64,000 nucleotides of DNA from Calditrichota bacterium (GTDB lineage: Bacteria; Calditrichota; Calditrichia; Calditrichales; J004): NCBI GenBank assembly GCA_013112635.1, contig JABFGF010000014.1, positions 22,158 through 86,157 of the forward strand, given 5' to 3'. Shown here one piece after another: positions 1-7,558 of the stretch. The position numbers and the translations under genes are program-made. Within the stretch, counting starts at the first letter, position 1, and each line of letters opens with the position of its first letter. The notes under the pieces are model-generated. The model made no database searches. It was not told the DNA's origin and saw nothing but the letters and a program-made list of their open reading frames with translations.

Positions 1-66
1 TTTTATATAGTTGAACTTAAAACCGGCAAAACCCGGTACACCAGAAAAATCTTATTACTAAAATGA
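1..66 (+). CDS. C-terminal end of a T9SS-sorted secreted protein (partial)
   Basis: An open frame runs from base 1 to a TGA at 64-66 and encodes 21 residues beginning FYIVELKTGKTRYT and ending KILLLK. This matches the final strand of the type A T9SS C-terminal sorting domain: aromatic-rich start, then a basic stretch and a short hydrophobic end. Compare the ends of the proteins at 17454 (KKMILIR), 39930 (RKMVLIR) and 61395 (KRMLLIK) in this window. The rest of the gene lies outside the window, so the passenger domain is unknown. The assignment rests only on similarity of the tail. Confidence 0.6.
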   Translation, partial: FYIVELKTGKTRYTRKILLLK

Positions 67-81
67 TGGGGCAATGAGTTG

Positions 82-1071
82 ATGAACTTTATAAAAAAAG
101 TATTTCAAAATGGACCACTTTATGTGGGATTGTTTTTTATCATTTCCGGAATTTCTATTGCACAAGAGATTGATGATTTTTCTGTCAATAAAGAAATCAG
201 CGGAGATGCACAAAACCACAAGGAAAAAAACACAATAACATACACAGTAGAAAAAAATCAAAAAGAAATTTACAGCATTACAAATAGCCTGGACTATGAT
301 GCACCTGTACCAGAATTTATTGTTTTTGAAGATGGTGCCGGTGTTATGGTTAGTTCATTTGATGCGTCTTTAACTTTTTTTGATAACCTAGGAGAGAAGA
401 TTGTAAAACTGAAAATCAATAAAGAGTTAAAAGCCATTTATGAAAGATCGATATATTCAGCGATTGATGAAAATAACCTTTTAATTGCTTTAAGCCAGCC
501 CGGCCTGGATTATTCTTTGATTCAAATTTATAATGAAAAGGGGGTTTTGTTAAACGATTGGAAAATTGAAAATGAACACGTTAATGGTTTGCAGTTTGCG
601 AAGTCGCAAAATATTCTGGCTGTCTCAAGTTACAGTTGGGGTAGCGGATCCATTTCAAAAAATACACAGTTTTTTAATCGAACCGGCGATCTCCTCCAAC
701 AGTCAGGAAATAATTTTTCTTCCGGAAGCTTTGTAAAAAATGGCGAGGCATTTTCAGGTTATCGCAAACATTTATACTTTTTATATGATCTCACAAAAAA
801 AAGTACTGCATTCGAGTTTATTTCAAAAAACGATATAATTATTACCGCAGAATATAAATCAGATGAAATAATTATTGTTACTACGGAAGCCCCGGTCCTC
901 AATAACGGAAACTGGTATTACATAAATCCCACAATCAAAGTTTTCTCAAAAGAAGGAAAAGAAATATCGAGCCGAAATGAGAAAACGCAGCCATTTTCTT
1001 CTTTTAGCCTGGAGCAAAAAGACGATCGGATTTTTTTTAAGACAAACACTGACATGATTTTAGTAAAATAA
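82..1071 (+). CDS. Secreted hypothetical protein, propeller-like
   Basis: The protein has 329 residues with an N-terminal signal peptide (LYVGLFFIISGISIAQ, cleavage likely after the Q). I do not recognise a family. The mature part contains recurring short motifs (ENNLLIALSQPG, AKSQNILAVSSYS, KNGEAFSGYR, DDRIFFKTN) that read like blades of a beta-propeller, with phrases of the type value-label-value, but this is a visual impression. I use the ATG at 82; a TTG at 79 is in frame and one codon longer. The Shine-Dalgarno is weak (tgggg at 67-71). The gene lies 15 bases after the upstream T9SS gene and 22 bases before the DUF1028 gene, so the three may be cotranscribed. Confidence 0.7.
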   Translation: MNFIKKVFQNGPLYVGLFFIISGISIAQEIDDFSVNKEISGDAQNHKEKNTITYTVEKNQKEIYSITNSLDYDAPVPEFIVFEDGAGVMVSSFDASLTFFDNLGEKIVKLKINKELKAIYERSIYSAIDENNLLIALSQPGLDYSLIQIYNEKGVLLNDWKIENEHVNGLQFAKSQNILAVSSYSWGSGSISKNTQFFNRTGDLLQQSGNNFSSGSFVKNGEAFSGYRKHLYFLYDLTKKSTAFEFISKNDIIITAEYKSDEIIIVTTEAPVLNNGNWYYINPTIKVFSKEGKEISSRNEKTQPFSSFSLEQKDDRIFFKTNTDMILVK

Positions 1072-1093
1072 GTTTTTACTTAAAGCGAGGTCG

Positions 1094-2074
1094 ATGATGA
1101 GAGCTTCATTTTTTATCATATTATTTCTTTTTTGCAGCCCCCTTTTTGCAAACGATCCAATCCGCCCTGTTAATACATATTCCATCGTTGCTTATGATTC
1201 TGTAGCAGGTGAAATGGGTGTTGCGGTTCAGTCACACTGGTTTCAGGTAGGTACAGTTGTTAGCTGGGCAGAGGCTGGTGTTGGCGTTGTTGCCACACAA
1301 TCTTTTGTTGAAATTTCCTATGGACCACTCGGTCTGGAGTTAATGCGTGCCGGGAAAACAGCACCGGAAGCTTTGGAAGCACTCTTAAAAATTGATCCGC
1401 AAAGAGAAGTGCGGCAGGTAGCCATGGTTGATGCAAATGGAAATGTGGCCGTTCATACAGGAAAAAATTGTATTCGTGAAGCCGGGCATAGCAAAGGAAA
1501 AGGATTCTCTGTTCAAGCGAACCTGATGGAAAAAAGCAGTGTTTGGCCGGCAATGGAAAAAGCCTATCTTGAAACAAAAGGAGATTTATTATCAAGATTG
1601 ATGGCTTCTTTGGAAGCTGCAGAAGCTGAAGGCGGCGATATTCGCGGAAAGCAATCTGTGGCAATCTTGATTGTTCCGGTTAAAACCAAAGGACAACCGT
1701 GGCGTGAAAAGCTGGTTGATTTACGAATCGATGATCATGCCCAGCCATTGAAGGAAATAGCCAGGTTAATCAAAATCCACCGTGCTTATGAGCACATGAA
1801 CAAAGGCGATGAGTACATGGCCATCGATCAAATCCAGAATGCTTTAAAAGAGTATTCTTTCGCCAATAAATTATACCCCGAAAATGTTGAAATTTTGTAT
1901 TGGACTGCTGCAACGATGGCTGGTGTTGGTAAGGTTGAACAGGCGATGCCCTTGTTTAAGCAGGTGTTTGAAAAAGAACCCGTCTGGAAAGAAGTTACCA
2001 AACGTTTACCTGCTGCTGGTTTATTACCCAATGATCCTGAATTAATGAAACAAATTTTAGGTTCTGATAAATAA
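1094..2074 (+). CDS. DUF1028 family protein with C-terminal TPR-like region
   Basis: The protein has 326 residues. A signal peptide (residues 1-19, FLFCSPLFA) is followed by a DUF1028 domain over about residues 25-215. The start TYSIVAYD, the segments GVAVQSHWFQVGTVV and GVGVVATQSF, and YGPLGLELMRAGKTAPEAL are characteristic of this Ntn-hydrolase-like family of unknown function. Residues 225-320 form helical repeats (EHMNKGDEYMAIDQIQNALK, then YPENVEILYWTA) that look like tetratricopeptides. The family is usually annotated as a putative Ntn-type amidohydrolase; the substrate is unknown. A Shine-Dalgarno gcgagg lies at 1085-1090. Confidence 0.85.
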   Translation: MMRASFFIILFLFCSPLFANDPIRPVNTYSIVAYDSVAGEMGVAVQSHWFQVGTVVSWAEAGVGVVATQSFVEISYGPLGLELMRAGKTAPEALEALLKIDPQREVRQVAMVDANGNVAVHTGKNCIREAGHSKGKGFSVQANLMEKSSVWPAMEKAYLETKGDLLSRLMASLEAAEAEGGDIRGKQSVAILIVPVKTKGQPWREKLVDLRIDDHAQPLKEIARLIKIHRAYEHMNKGDEYMAIDQIQNALKEYSFANKLYPENVEILYWTAATMAGVGKVEQAMPLFKQVFEKEPVWKEVTKRLPAAGLLPNDPELMKQILGSDK

Positions 2075-2186
2075 AAATATTAAACAGATTTAAATATTTG
2101 GTGATATAACAGCCTCAAACCCCAATACTTTTTTTTGATACAATTTGAAAATATATTTGGAAAAGAATATAGATTTTGTTAAATAG

Positions 2187-2201
2187 AGACCGACCGGTCG
2201 G
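2187..2201. promoter_or_regulatory. Probable TetR operator, copy 1
   Basis: Bases 2190-2201 form a perfect 12-base palindrome (ccgaccggtcgg), 17 bases upstream of the TetR gene start. A near copy (agaccgatcggtct) sits before the hydrolase gene at 2831-2844. The two share agaccga-y-cggtc. Placement in front of the regulator gene suggests autorepression; this is inferred, not shown. Confidence 0.7.
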
Positions 2202-2218
2202 AAAAATCAGAGTAGGGA

Positions 2219-2812
2219 ATGAGTAAAGGACAATCAACACGGGAAATAATAATCGAGAAGGCAGCGTCCATTTTTAATAAAAATGGTTTTGCCGGAGCAT
2301 CTTTATCTGAGCTGATGAATGCAACAGGTCTAAAAAAAGGCGGGATTTATAATCATTTCAAAAATAAAGATGAGATAATGTTTGAAGCTTTTGATTACGC
2401 TATAAAAAAGTTTAATCGCCAAATTTACCAGGCTTACAAAGACAAGGAAACGGCACTTCAGAAATTGTATGCAATAATTGAGTATTATAAAACGTACCCG
2501 CTTAACCCGGTAATTGAAGGTGGTTGCCCAATAATCAACACAGCGATTGATTCCGATAATACCCACCCGGCTTTAAAGGAGCGTGTAAAAGATGTTCTTA
2601 ATAAGTGGATTGAAAATTTAGAGTACATCATTAAAAAAGGGCAAAGTCTCGGTGAATTTAAAGAAGAAGTAGATTCATACAAATCTGCTGTTTTGATTGT
2701 CACTAATATGCAGGGCGGTGTACTTATAGCCAGGAGTTTCGAGAAAAATAGTTATATGGAAATTATTGTTGATCAGCTTTATAAATATGTAAACGATAAT
2801 TTAAAAATTTAA
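2219..2812 (+). CDS. TetR/AcrR family transcriptional regulator
   Basis: The protein has 197 residues. The N-terminal TetR helix-turn-helix covers about residues 8-55: REIIIEKAASIFNKNGF, then SLSELMNATGLKKGGIYNHF and KNKDEIMFEAF. The C-terminal ligand domain contains GGCPIINTAID, typical of the TetR_C group seen in LmrA/YxaF-like repressors of hydrophobic-compound responses. The start is the ATG at 2219; the nearest purine-rich stretch (agtaggga) abuts the codon, so initiation may be weak. The gene is bracketed by two matching palindromes at 2190 and 2831 and is followed after 47 bases by an alpha/beta hydrolase, its probable target. The inducer is unknown. Confidence 0.92.
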   Translation: MSKGQSTREIIIEKAASIFNKNGFAGASLSELMNATGLKKGGIYNHFKNKDEIMFEAFDYAIKKFNRQIYQAYKDKETALQKLYAIIEYYKTYPLNPVIEGGCPIINTAIDSDNTHPALKERVKDVLNKWIENLEYIIKKGQSLGEFKEEVDSYKSAVLIVTNMQGGVLIARSFEKNSYMEIIVDQLYKYVNDNLKI

Positions 2813-2830
2813 AAAAAATTACATTTTTAC

Positions 2831-2844
2831 AGACCGATCGGTCT
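2831..2844. promoter_or_regulatory. Probable TetR operator, copy 2
   Basis: Bases 2831-2844 (agaccgatcggtct) form a perfect 14-base palindrome in the 47-base gap between the TetR gene and the alpha/beta hydrolase, 15 bases before the hydrolase start. It shares its half-site with the palindrome upstream of the TetR gene, so one dimeric repressor probably binds both. Confidence 0.75.
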
Positions 2845-2859
2845 TGATGGGAGTTTGTT

Positions 2860-3792
2860 ATGCAAGTGATTGTATTAAAGATATTTCAAATCTGGTTTAA
2901 ATTAGTTGAGACTGTTTTGCCGGTTATTGCCAGGAAATGGTCAGTAAATTTGTTTTTTTCACCAATGCGATTTAAGCGGCCTTTTAGAGAAGAAGCCTTT
3001 GTTAAAAAAGCCCAAATATCCAAAATTCCTTTTCAAATCAATTTAACCGAATTATACAACCTGGAGTGGGCAAAAGGAAAAGTTTTAAACAAGCAATTTA
3101 ACCAAAATACGGACAAAACTTTTTACACTTTGTATGAACTTGGCGAAGGCCCGGTAGTGCTTTTGGTACATGGCTGGTCAGGTAGAGCTTCTCAAATGGG
3201 AAGTATTGCAACTGCTTTGGCAGATAAAGGGTTTAAAACAATAACATTTGATGCCTTTGCACACGGCAGCTCTCCGGGCAAGCAGACTACCGTTCTTGAA
3301 TTTGTAAAGATTATAAAAAACATCCATGAAAAGTTTGGGCCGTTTGAAGCAATTGTTGGACATTCGTTGGGCGGAATTGCAGCAGGCAAGGCCATAACAG
3401 AAGGGGTGGAATGTAAAAATTTAATTACTATTGGATCTCCAACGACGATGAATTTTATTTTAGAGGCATTCGGTAAAATTATAAACGCCTCTTCAACTAC
3501 ACAAAACTATATCAAGACTTTTGTAGAAAAGTATGCACGGGCCAATGCAAGTGAATTTTCGTTGACTAATATCGGGCAAAAGCTTTCTGTACCCGGTTTG
3601 CTTATTCATGATAAAAATGACACGGAAGCAGAGTATGATCAGGCTTTGTTATTTGAAGAAATGTGGCCTCAAGGGCGTTTGGTTACAACGGAAGGTCTTG
3701 GTCATTCCCGAATTTTACGCGATAAAAAAGTATTGGAAATAATAACTTCATTTGTTTCTTTACCGGTTTATTCAGAAGAGCCCATTCTCTAA
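2860..3792 (+). CDS. Alpha/beta hydrolase
   Basis: The protein has 310 residues with the canonical alpha/beta hydrolase fold. The oxyanion-hole segment is HGWSGRASQM near residue 104. The nucleophile elbow is GHSLGG with Ser169. A late acid lies in LLIHDKNDTEAEY, and the catalytic His is in GLGHSRILRD near the end. The N-terminal 60 residues are hydrophobic and then basic (FQIWFKLVETVLPVIARKW), which may attach it to the membrane; no cleavable signal is obvious. It probably hydrolyses an ester or thioester. The gene follows a TetR regulator and its operator, so it is likely induced by a hydrophobic substrate. Confidence 0.88.
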   Translation: MQVIVLKIFQIWFKLVETVLPVIARKWSVNLFFSPMRFKRPFREEAFVKKAQISKIPFQINLTELYNLEWAKGKVLNKQFNQNTDKTFYTLYELGEGPVVLLVHGWSGRASQMGSIATALADKGFKTITFDAFAHGSSPGKQTTVLEFVKIIKNIHEKFGPFEAIVGHSLGGIAAGKAITEGVECKNLITIGSPTTMNFILEAFGKIINASSTTQNYIKTFVEKYARANASEFSLTNIGQKLSVPGLLIHDKNDTEAEYDQALLFEEMWPQGRLVTTEGLGHSRILRDKKVLEIITSFVSLPVYSEEPIL

Positions 3793-3863
3793 TAATAGCT
3801 TTCCAGTTTTTAACTCACCCATTTTTGAGGATGGCAAATAGCATATTTTATGCAACTATTCTC

Positions 3864-3938
3864 GTTTTCCATACGTTACCGTATTTTTTTCTTGCAATTG
3901 ATTTTTGTTTTTGTTAACATACGCAAGCGTACGGAAAA
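3864..3938. promoter_or_regulatory. Paired inverted-repeat operators before the second TetR gene
   Basis: Two related inverted repeats lie within 80 bases upstream of the start at 3950: atacg-ttac-cgtat at 3871-3884 and atacg-caag-cgtac at 3919-3932. The outer flanks also mirror each other (gttttcc before the first, ggaaaat after the second), so the pair forms a larger symmetric array. This fits autoregulation by the TetR protein encoded immediately downstream. No binding data exist; the call rests on symmetry and position. Confidence 0.6.
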
Positions 3939-3949
3939 TGGAACAATAA

Positions 3950-4510
3950 ATGCCAATAAAGAAAGTAACAAAAAAAGACTGGCTTTGGGCCGGTATAAGC
4001 TTTTTCTCAAAAGGTGGGATAAATGCACTCAATGTGGAAAAAATGGCCAAAGCTCTGAAATGCACAAAAGGCAGCTTTTACTGGTACTTCAAATCCCGCG
4101 ATGATTATATCATGCAGCTTATTGATTTGTGGGCAGCTGATGGAACAGAGTCTTTTATTGATGACGCAGAAACAGCCGAAACCCCACAAGCCAAGCTCAA
4201 ACACCTCATTACAGAAGTACTCAAAGATCGTCGTGGCGCTGATTTTGAGTTTTATCTACGGCATCATGGACAAAAAAATCCGGCTGTTAAAGAACTGATC
4301 GAAAAAACAGAAAAGCGGCGTATTTCTTTTATGGCGCATTTACTGCAGGAAGCACAAGTCGCAGATTATGAAGCGAAGGCAGAAATAATCTACTATTATT
4401 ATTTGGGCTGGTACGAGCATAATAAACATTTCACGGCACCCGATGAGGTTATTAATCAAGAGTTGCGAAAGATCGCCCTGATTTCCGGGCTTGAGTGGAT
4501 GAGCGATTAA
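3950..4510 (+). CDS. TetR/AcrR family transcriptional regulator
   Basis: The protein has 186 residues. The helix-turn-helix lies at about residues 8-52 (LWAGISFFSKGGINALNVEKM, KALKCTKGSFYWYFKSRDD). The C-terminal half contains a tyrosine-rich helix (IIYYYYLGWYEHNKHF). The start ATG at 3950 gives a full-length N-terminal domain, and paired inverted repeats sit just upstream. The gene is followed after 18 bases by a PNPOx-like gene and then two small membrane-protein genes, which together look like its regulon. It is not closely similar to the TetR protein at 2219. Confidence 0.9.
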   Translation: MPIKKVTKKDWLWAGISFFSKGGINALNVEKMAKALKCTKGSFYWYFKSRDDYIMQLIDLWAADGTESFIDDAETAETPQAKLKHLITEVLKDRRGADFEFYLRHHGQKNPAVKELIEKTEKRRISFMAHLLQEAQVADYEAKAEIIYYYYLGWYEHNKHFTAPDEVINQELRKIALISGLEWMSD

Positions 4511-4528
4511 AAAGCGGGAAGGAGAAAA

Positions 4529-5017
4529 ATGGATTTAGTGAAAGACTGGAAAAGAGTGAGATTACATTTTAACAAGAGTTTTAGATCAAGTCTCCATGTA
4601 TCAATTGCATCTGTAGACTCGGAAAATAATCCAACAGTTACGCCGATTGGTTCATTATTTTTAAATGGGAACCAAACAGGATTCTACTTCGAGAAATTTC
4701 CAACAAAACTCTCTCAACATGCCAAATCGAATAAAAATGTCTGTATCCTGGGTGTGAATAGTGGACGTGGGTTTTGGCTAAAATCTCTGCTTGATGGAAA
4801 GTTTAGTACGTATCCTGCTTTAAAACTTTATGGACAGATGGGAGAAAAAAGGAAAGCCACTGAAAAAGAAATCAATCGCTTAAAAAGGCGTATGCGACTG
4901 ACAAAGATGTTTAAAGGCCACAAATACTTGTGGGGAAAGAAAATGGATATGGTTCGTGAAATATCATTTTCCAAAGTTGAAATAATAAATCTTAGAGAAA
5001 TGACAAAAGAGTTGTGA
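4529..5017 (+). CDS. Pyridoxamine 5'-phosphate oxidase-like flavin-binding protein
   Basis: The protein has 162 residues. The N-terminal two-thirds read as a PNPOx-like split barrel: SSLHVSIASVDSENNPTVTPIGSL (two strands contacting FMN in the family), FYFEKFPTKLSQHAKSNKNVCI, and later a basic helical region (KEINRLKRRMRLTKMF). Such proteins bind FMN, F420 or haem; the cofactor here cannot be read from the sequence. The Shine-Dalgarno gggaaggag at 4514-4522 supports the ATG at 4529. It lies within the presumed TetR-controlled unit 3950-5931. Confidence 0.7.
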   Translation: MDLVKDWKRVRLHFNKSFRSSLHVSIASVDSENNPTVTPIGSLFLNGNQTGFYFEKFPTKLSQHAKSNKNVCILGVNSGRGFWLKSLLDGKFSTYPALKLYGQMGEKRKATEKEINRLKRRMRLTKMFKGHKYLWGKKMDMVREISFSKVEIINLREMTKEL

Positions 5018-5048
5018 GTTATTATCATTTTCATTGAAAGGAAAAAAA

Positions 5049-5471
5049 GTGATAGAACAAATATTAATTATTGTTGGTGCTGGGATATTTGGAATTTTAG
5101 GGAGCGCCCATTTATTATTTACTTTTTTTACGGATAAATTTCTGGCCCGGAAAGCTGAAGTTGTAAGTGAAATGAAAAATACAACTCCAATTTTAACAGA
5201 TCAAACTACCATGTGGAAAGCCTGGATTGGTTTTAATGCGAGCCATAGTTTGGGTGCCATAATATTTTCTTTGTTGTATTTAATACTTTCAATATTTCAC
5301 ATGGATTTATTTTTTACAACAACAACTTTTATCTGGCTCGCAGTAGTGAATAGTATATCTTACTTATTTCTTGCGAAGCGATATTGGTTTAAAGACCCTT
5401 TTATTGGAATTCTTATTGCAACATTTGTCTTTTTTTTAGCAGCAATTTTAATCGAAATAAAAATGGTATAA
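5049..5471 (+). CDS. Small four-helix membrane protein, LIC_13387-like
   Basis: The protein has 140 residues from the GTG at 5049, which has a good Shine-Dalgarno (gaaagg, 5036-5041 region). A TTG at 5034 would extend it but places the Shine-Dalgarno inside the gene. Four hydrophobic segments are visible: IIVGAGIFGILGSAHLLFTF, the region after WIGFNASHSLGAIIFSLLYL, FIWLAVVNSISYLFL and ILIATFVFFLAAIL. The phrases GSAHLL and TMWKAWIGFNASHSLG resemble the LIC_13387 family of unknown function. It is probably cotranscribed with its neighbours on both sides. Confidence 0.65.
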   Translation: MIEQILIIVGAGIFGILGSAHLLFTFFTDKFLARKAEVVSEMKNTTPILTDQTTMWKAWIGFNASHSLGAIIFSLLYLILSIFHMDLFFTTTTFIWLAVVNSISYLFLAKRYWFKDPFIGILIATFVFFLAAILIEIKMV

Positions 5472-5481
5472 AGGAATAGGA

Positions 5482-5931
5482 ATGGAACGCAGCGATTCTG
5501 AAAAAAAGAACATACTTTTGCTTATTGGTGGTTATATCAATTACATGATTGCCGTTTTGCACATTGTGGGTCTGTTGTGGGCAGATTGGATGTTCAGGGT
5601 AACAGGTATCGAAAAAGATATGGCTGAACTTGCAGAAATTCATGTTTCTCTGCCTTACCTTTTAACAATTGTTGTTGCAGTTTTCTTTTATCTTTTTGGC
5701 CGATATGCCTTGTCTGCAGCGGGTTCTGGCAAAAAGCTTCCTTTTTTAAAGATAGTAAATTATTCTATCGCATTTATCTATCTGCTGCGAGGGATTGGTG
5801 AATTCTTTTATGATAATTTGAATGATACGAGTTCTGTTTTGGAAACAAGTTACTCGATGATTTCAATAATTGTTGGTTTACTATATCTGGTTGGCACATA
5901 CCAGGTTTTTAATTCACATAAATCAAAATAA
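5482..5931 (+). CDS. Four-helix membrane protein of unknown function
   Basis: The protein has 149 residues and about four transmembrane helices: LLIGGYINYMIAVLHIVGLL, LLTIVVAVFFYLFGRYAL, IVNYSIAFIYLLRGIGEFF and MISIIVGLLYLVGTYQVF. It resembles small integral membrane proteins of the DoxX or DUF4345 size class, but I cannot assign a family. The start ATG at 5482 has an aaaggaatagga Shine-Dalgarno region. It is the last gene of the run 3950-5931 and is followed by a bidirectional terminator. Confidence 0.65.
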   Translation: MERSDSEKKNILLLIGGYINYMIAVLHIVGLLWADWMFRVTGIEKDMAELAEIHVSLPYLLTIVVAVFFYLFGRYALSAAGSGKKLPFLKIVNYSIAFIYLLRGIGEFFYDNLNDTSSVLETSYSMISIIVGLLYLVGTYQVFNSHKSK

Positions 5932-5933
5932 AA

Positions 5934-5967
5934 AAGGCGGTTATTCAAAGTTTCTGATTACCGCCTT
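5934..5967. terminator. Bidirectional rho-independent terminator
   Basis: The arms aaggcggt (5934-5941) and accgcctt (5960-5967) form an 8-base stem around an 18-base loop. It has A-rich sequence to the left and T-rich sequence to the right, between the convergent membrane-protein gene (plus) and M16 peptidase gene (minus). It could serve both. Confidence 0.75.
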
Positions 5968-6004
5968 CTCATATTTAGCAATTCACTAATTCAGTATTTC
6001 TGTT

Positions 6005-7558
6005 TTACTTGAACGTATCTGCAGAGTTAATAATATTCACAGATTTAACATTCAGCTTATAATTAGCCACTTCATCATCTTCAGCCAACACTTCTTCCGG
6101 TAAACCGGATTTAACCAGGTTGGAATAGCTCATTGGTGATGCTTCATTCTCAAGCAGGCTTTTTGCTAACGGACCGGCTTCACTTTCATCCGTTACAATA
6201 GTGACAAACATATTTTCAGTTGGCCAATATTTTTTGATGGCCTTATTTACATCAGCTAAAGTTAGTTTTGAGAGTAAACCGTCAACTTCTTTCAGATAAT
6301 TTGTTCTGCCATAAAAACGAGAGTCCATTAACCAGCCCAATTGTTGGGCAGGAGTTTGGGCATACAATTTTATGTAACTGCGTAGAAAAGTACGGGTTTC
6401 TTCAAAAGACTTTTCATCCATGCCATTGGCAATTAGCAAATCAAATTCACGGATGGCCATACGCAAAGCAAAATGAGCATGTCCAACTTTAATATCAGCC
6501 AACTCTTCATATTGTCCTTTTAGCTGCTTGGCGATTTGAACAGGCCTGATCCAGATAGAGAAATAATTTGAGTGGCGCGGAACTCCGGAAGGTGGCAACA
6601 TATTACCACCACCATTATCATACCATTCTATGTAAGAGTAATCACCATAGTTCATAGAGCGTGTTTCACGTATTTTTTGATACAGACGCGAGTAGGACTT
6701 GCGGTGTTCGCCCATCCAGGAGTTGGCAACCATCATAGCCGCAAAATCATCATCCGAGCGGGTAATAGCCAATGGAGCTCCTGTAAAAATAGCCGAGCCA
6801 AATGCACCTTGTTTGGAAATAATTTCAACCTCAATACCTTTTGGAGTCCGGGCTTTGCCATTTATAGGGATAATTGGATTTATGTCCGGTAAAGTAGCCA
6901 TATCTTTTTTAAGCTGAGATAAGAAATCGGCTGAATATTTGCCTGCAATTCCGATTGTCAGATTATTTTTTGTAAAATATTTTTTGTAATGATCTTTAAC
7001 ATCATCCAGGGTAATGGATTTTACGCTTTCTGATTTTCCCTGTTTCATATGCTGATAATTTGTACCGCGAAACAACAAATCTTCCAAAGCTTTTTTGCTG
7101 TATTCTTCATCAGACTGAGCACGAATTCCCTGATCGACATAATTCTGCTGATTGACCATTATGCGTTTGAAATCATTTTCAGCAAAAGCCGGTTTAAGAA
7201 TGACATCGCGCAAGATAGGATAAAACTCATCTGCAAAATCTGCCGGCACCTGAAAAGTAAAAACCGTTACTTCTTTATCAACATTTGCGCCATAACCTGC
7301 TGCCCATGGGTGTAGTTTATCCTGAATTTCGCTATAGCTCATATCACCCGCACCGCCTTGTGATAAAATTGATGCCGTAGCTACAGTTAAACCTTCTTTT
7401 CCAGCCGGATCACTTACAGCACCATTACGGAACATAAGTTTTACAACCAGTTTATTGGAATTTGCCATGTTTAATTCGACAACATTTTTATCACCTGCCC
7501 AGGAAAGGGACACAAGCACGGCCAACAGGAAAAGTGCTATAATTTTGAAATGTTTCAT
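6005..7558 (-). CDS. M16-family peptidase-like protein, non-catalytic partner
   Basis: The protein has 517 residues with a signal peptide (IIALFLLAVLVSLSWA). It has the M16 insulinase/processing-peptidase fold: LMFRNGAVSDPAGKEGLTVATASIL at the start, a middle linker, and a C-terminal half ending LSKLTLADVNKAIKKYWP and TIVTDESEA. The zinc-binding HxxEH is absent; the equivalent place reads LTVATASILSQGG. Such proteins usually pair with a catalytic M16 subunit, as in PqqL-like and mitochondrial MPP dimers. Its start overlaps the end of the catalytic gene by four bases (7555-7558), so translation is probably coupled. It probably acts in the periplasm or at the outer membrane. Confidence 0.9.
   Translation of the reverse strand: MKHFKIIALFLLAVLVSLSWAGDKNVVELNMANSNKLVVKLMFRNGAVSDPAGKEGLTVATASILSQGGAGDMSYSEIQDKLHPWAAGYGANVDKEVTVFTFQVPADFADEFYPILRDVILKPAFAENDFKRIMVNQQNYVDQGIRAQSDEEYSKKALEDLLFRGTNYQHMKQGKSESVKSITLDDVKDHYKKYFTKNNLTIGIAGKYSADFLSQLKKDMATLPDINPIIPINGKARTPKGIEVEIISKQGAFGSAIFTGAPLAITRSDDDFAAMMVANSWMGEHRKSYSRLYQKIRETRSMNYGDYSYIEWYDNGGGNMLPPSGVPRHSNYFSIWIRPVQIAKQLKGQYEELADIKVGHAHFALRMAIREFDLLIANGMDEKSFEETRTFLRSYIKLYAQTPAQQLGWLMDSRFYGRTNYLKEVDGLLSKLTLADVNKAIKKYWPTENMFVTIVTDESEAGPLAKSLLENEASPMSYSNLVKSGLPEEVLAEDDEVANYKLNVKSVNIINSADTFK

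Noticed and set aside
6572..6892. A 106-codon plus-strand frame inside the non-catalytic M16 gene
   Set aside because: It is a shadow frame; the minus-strand protein is a well-conserved M16 family member throughout.
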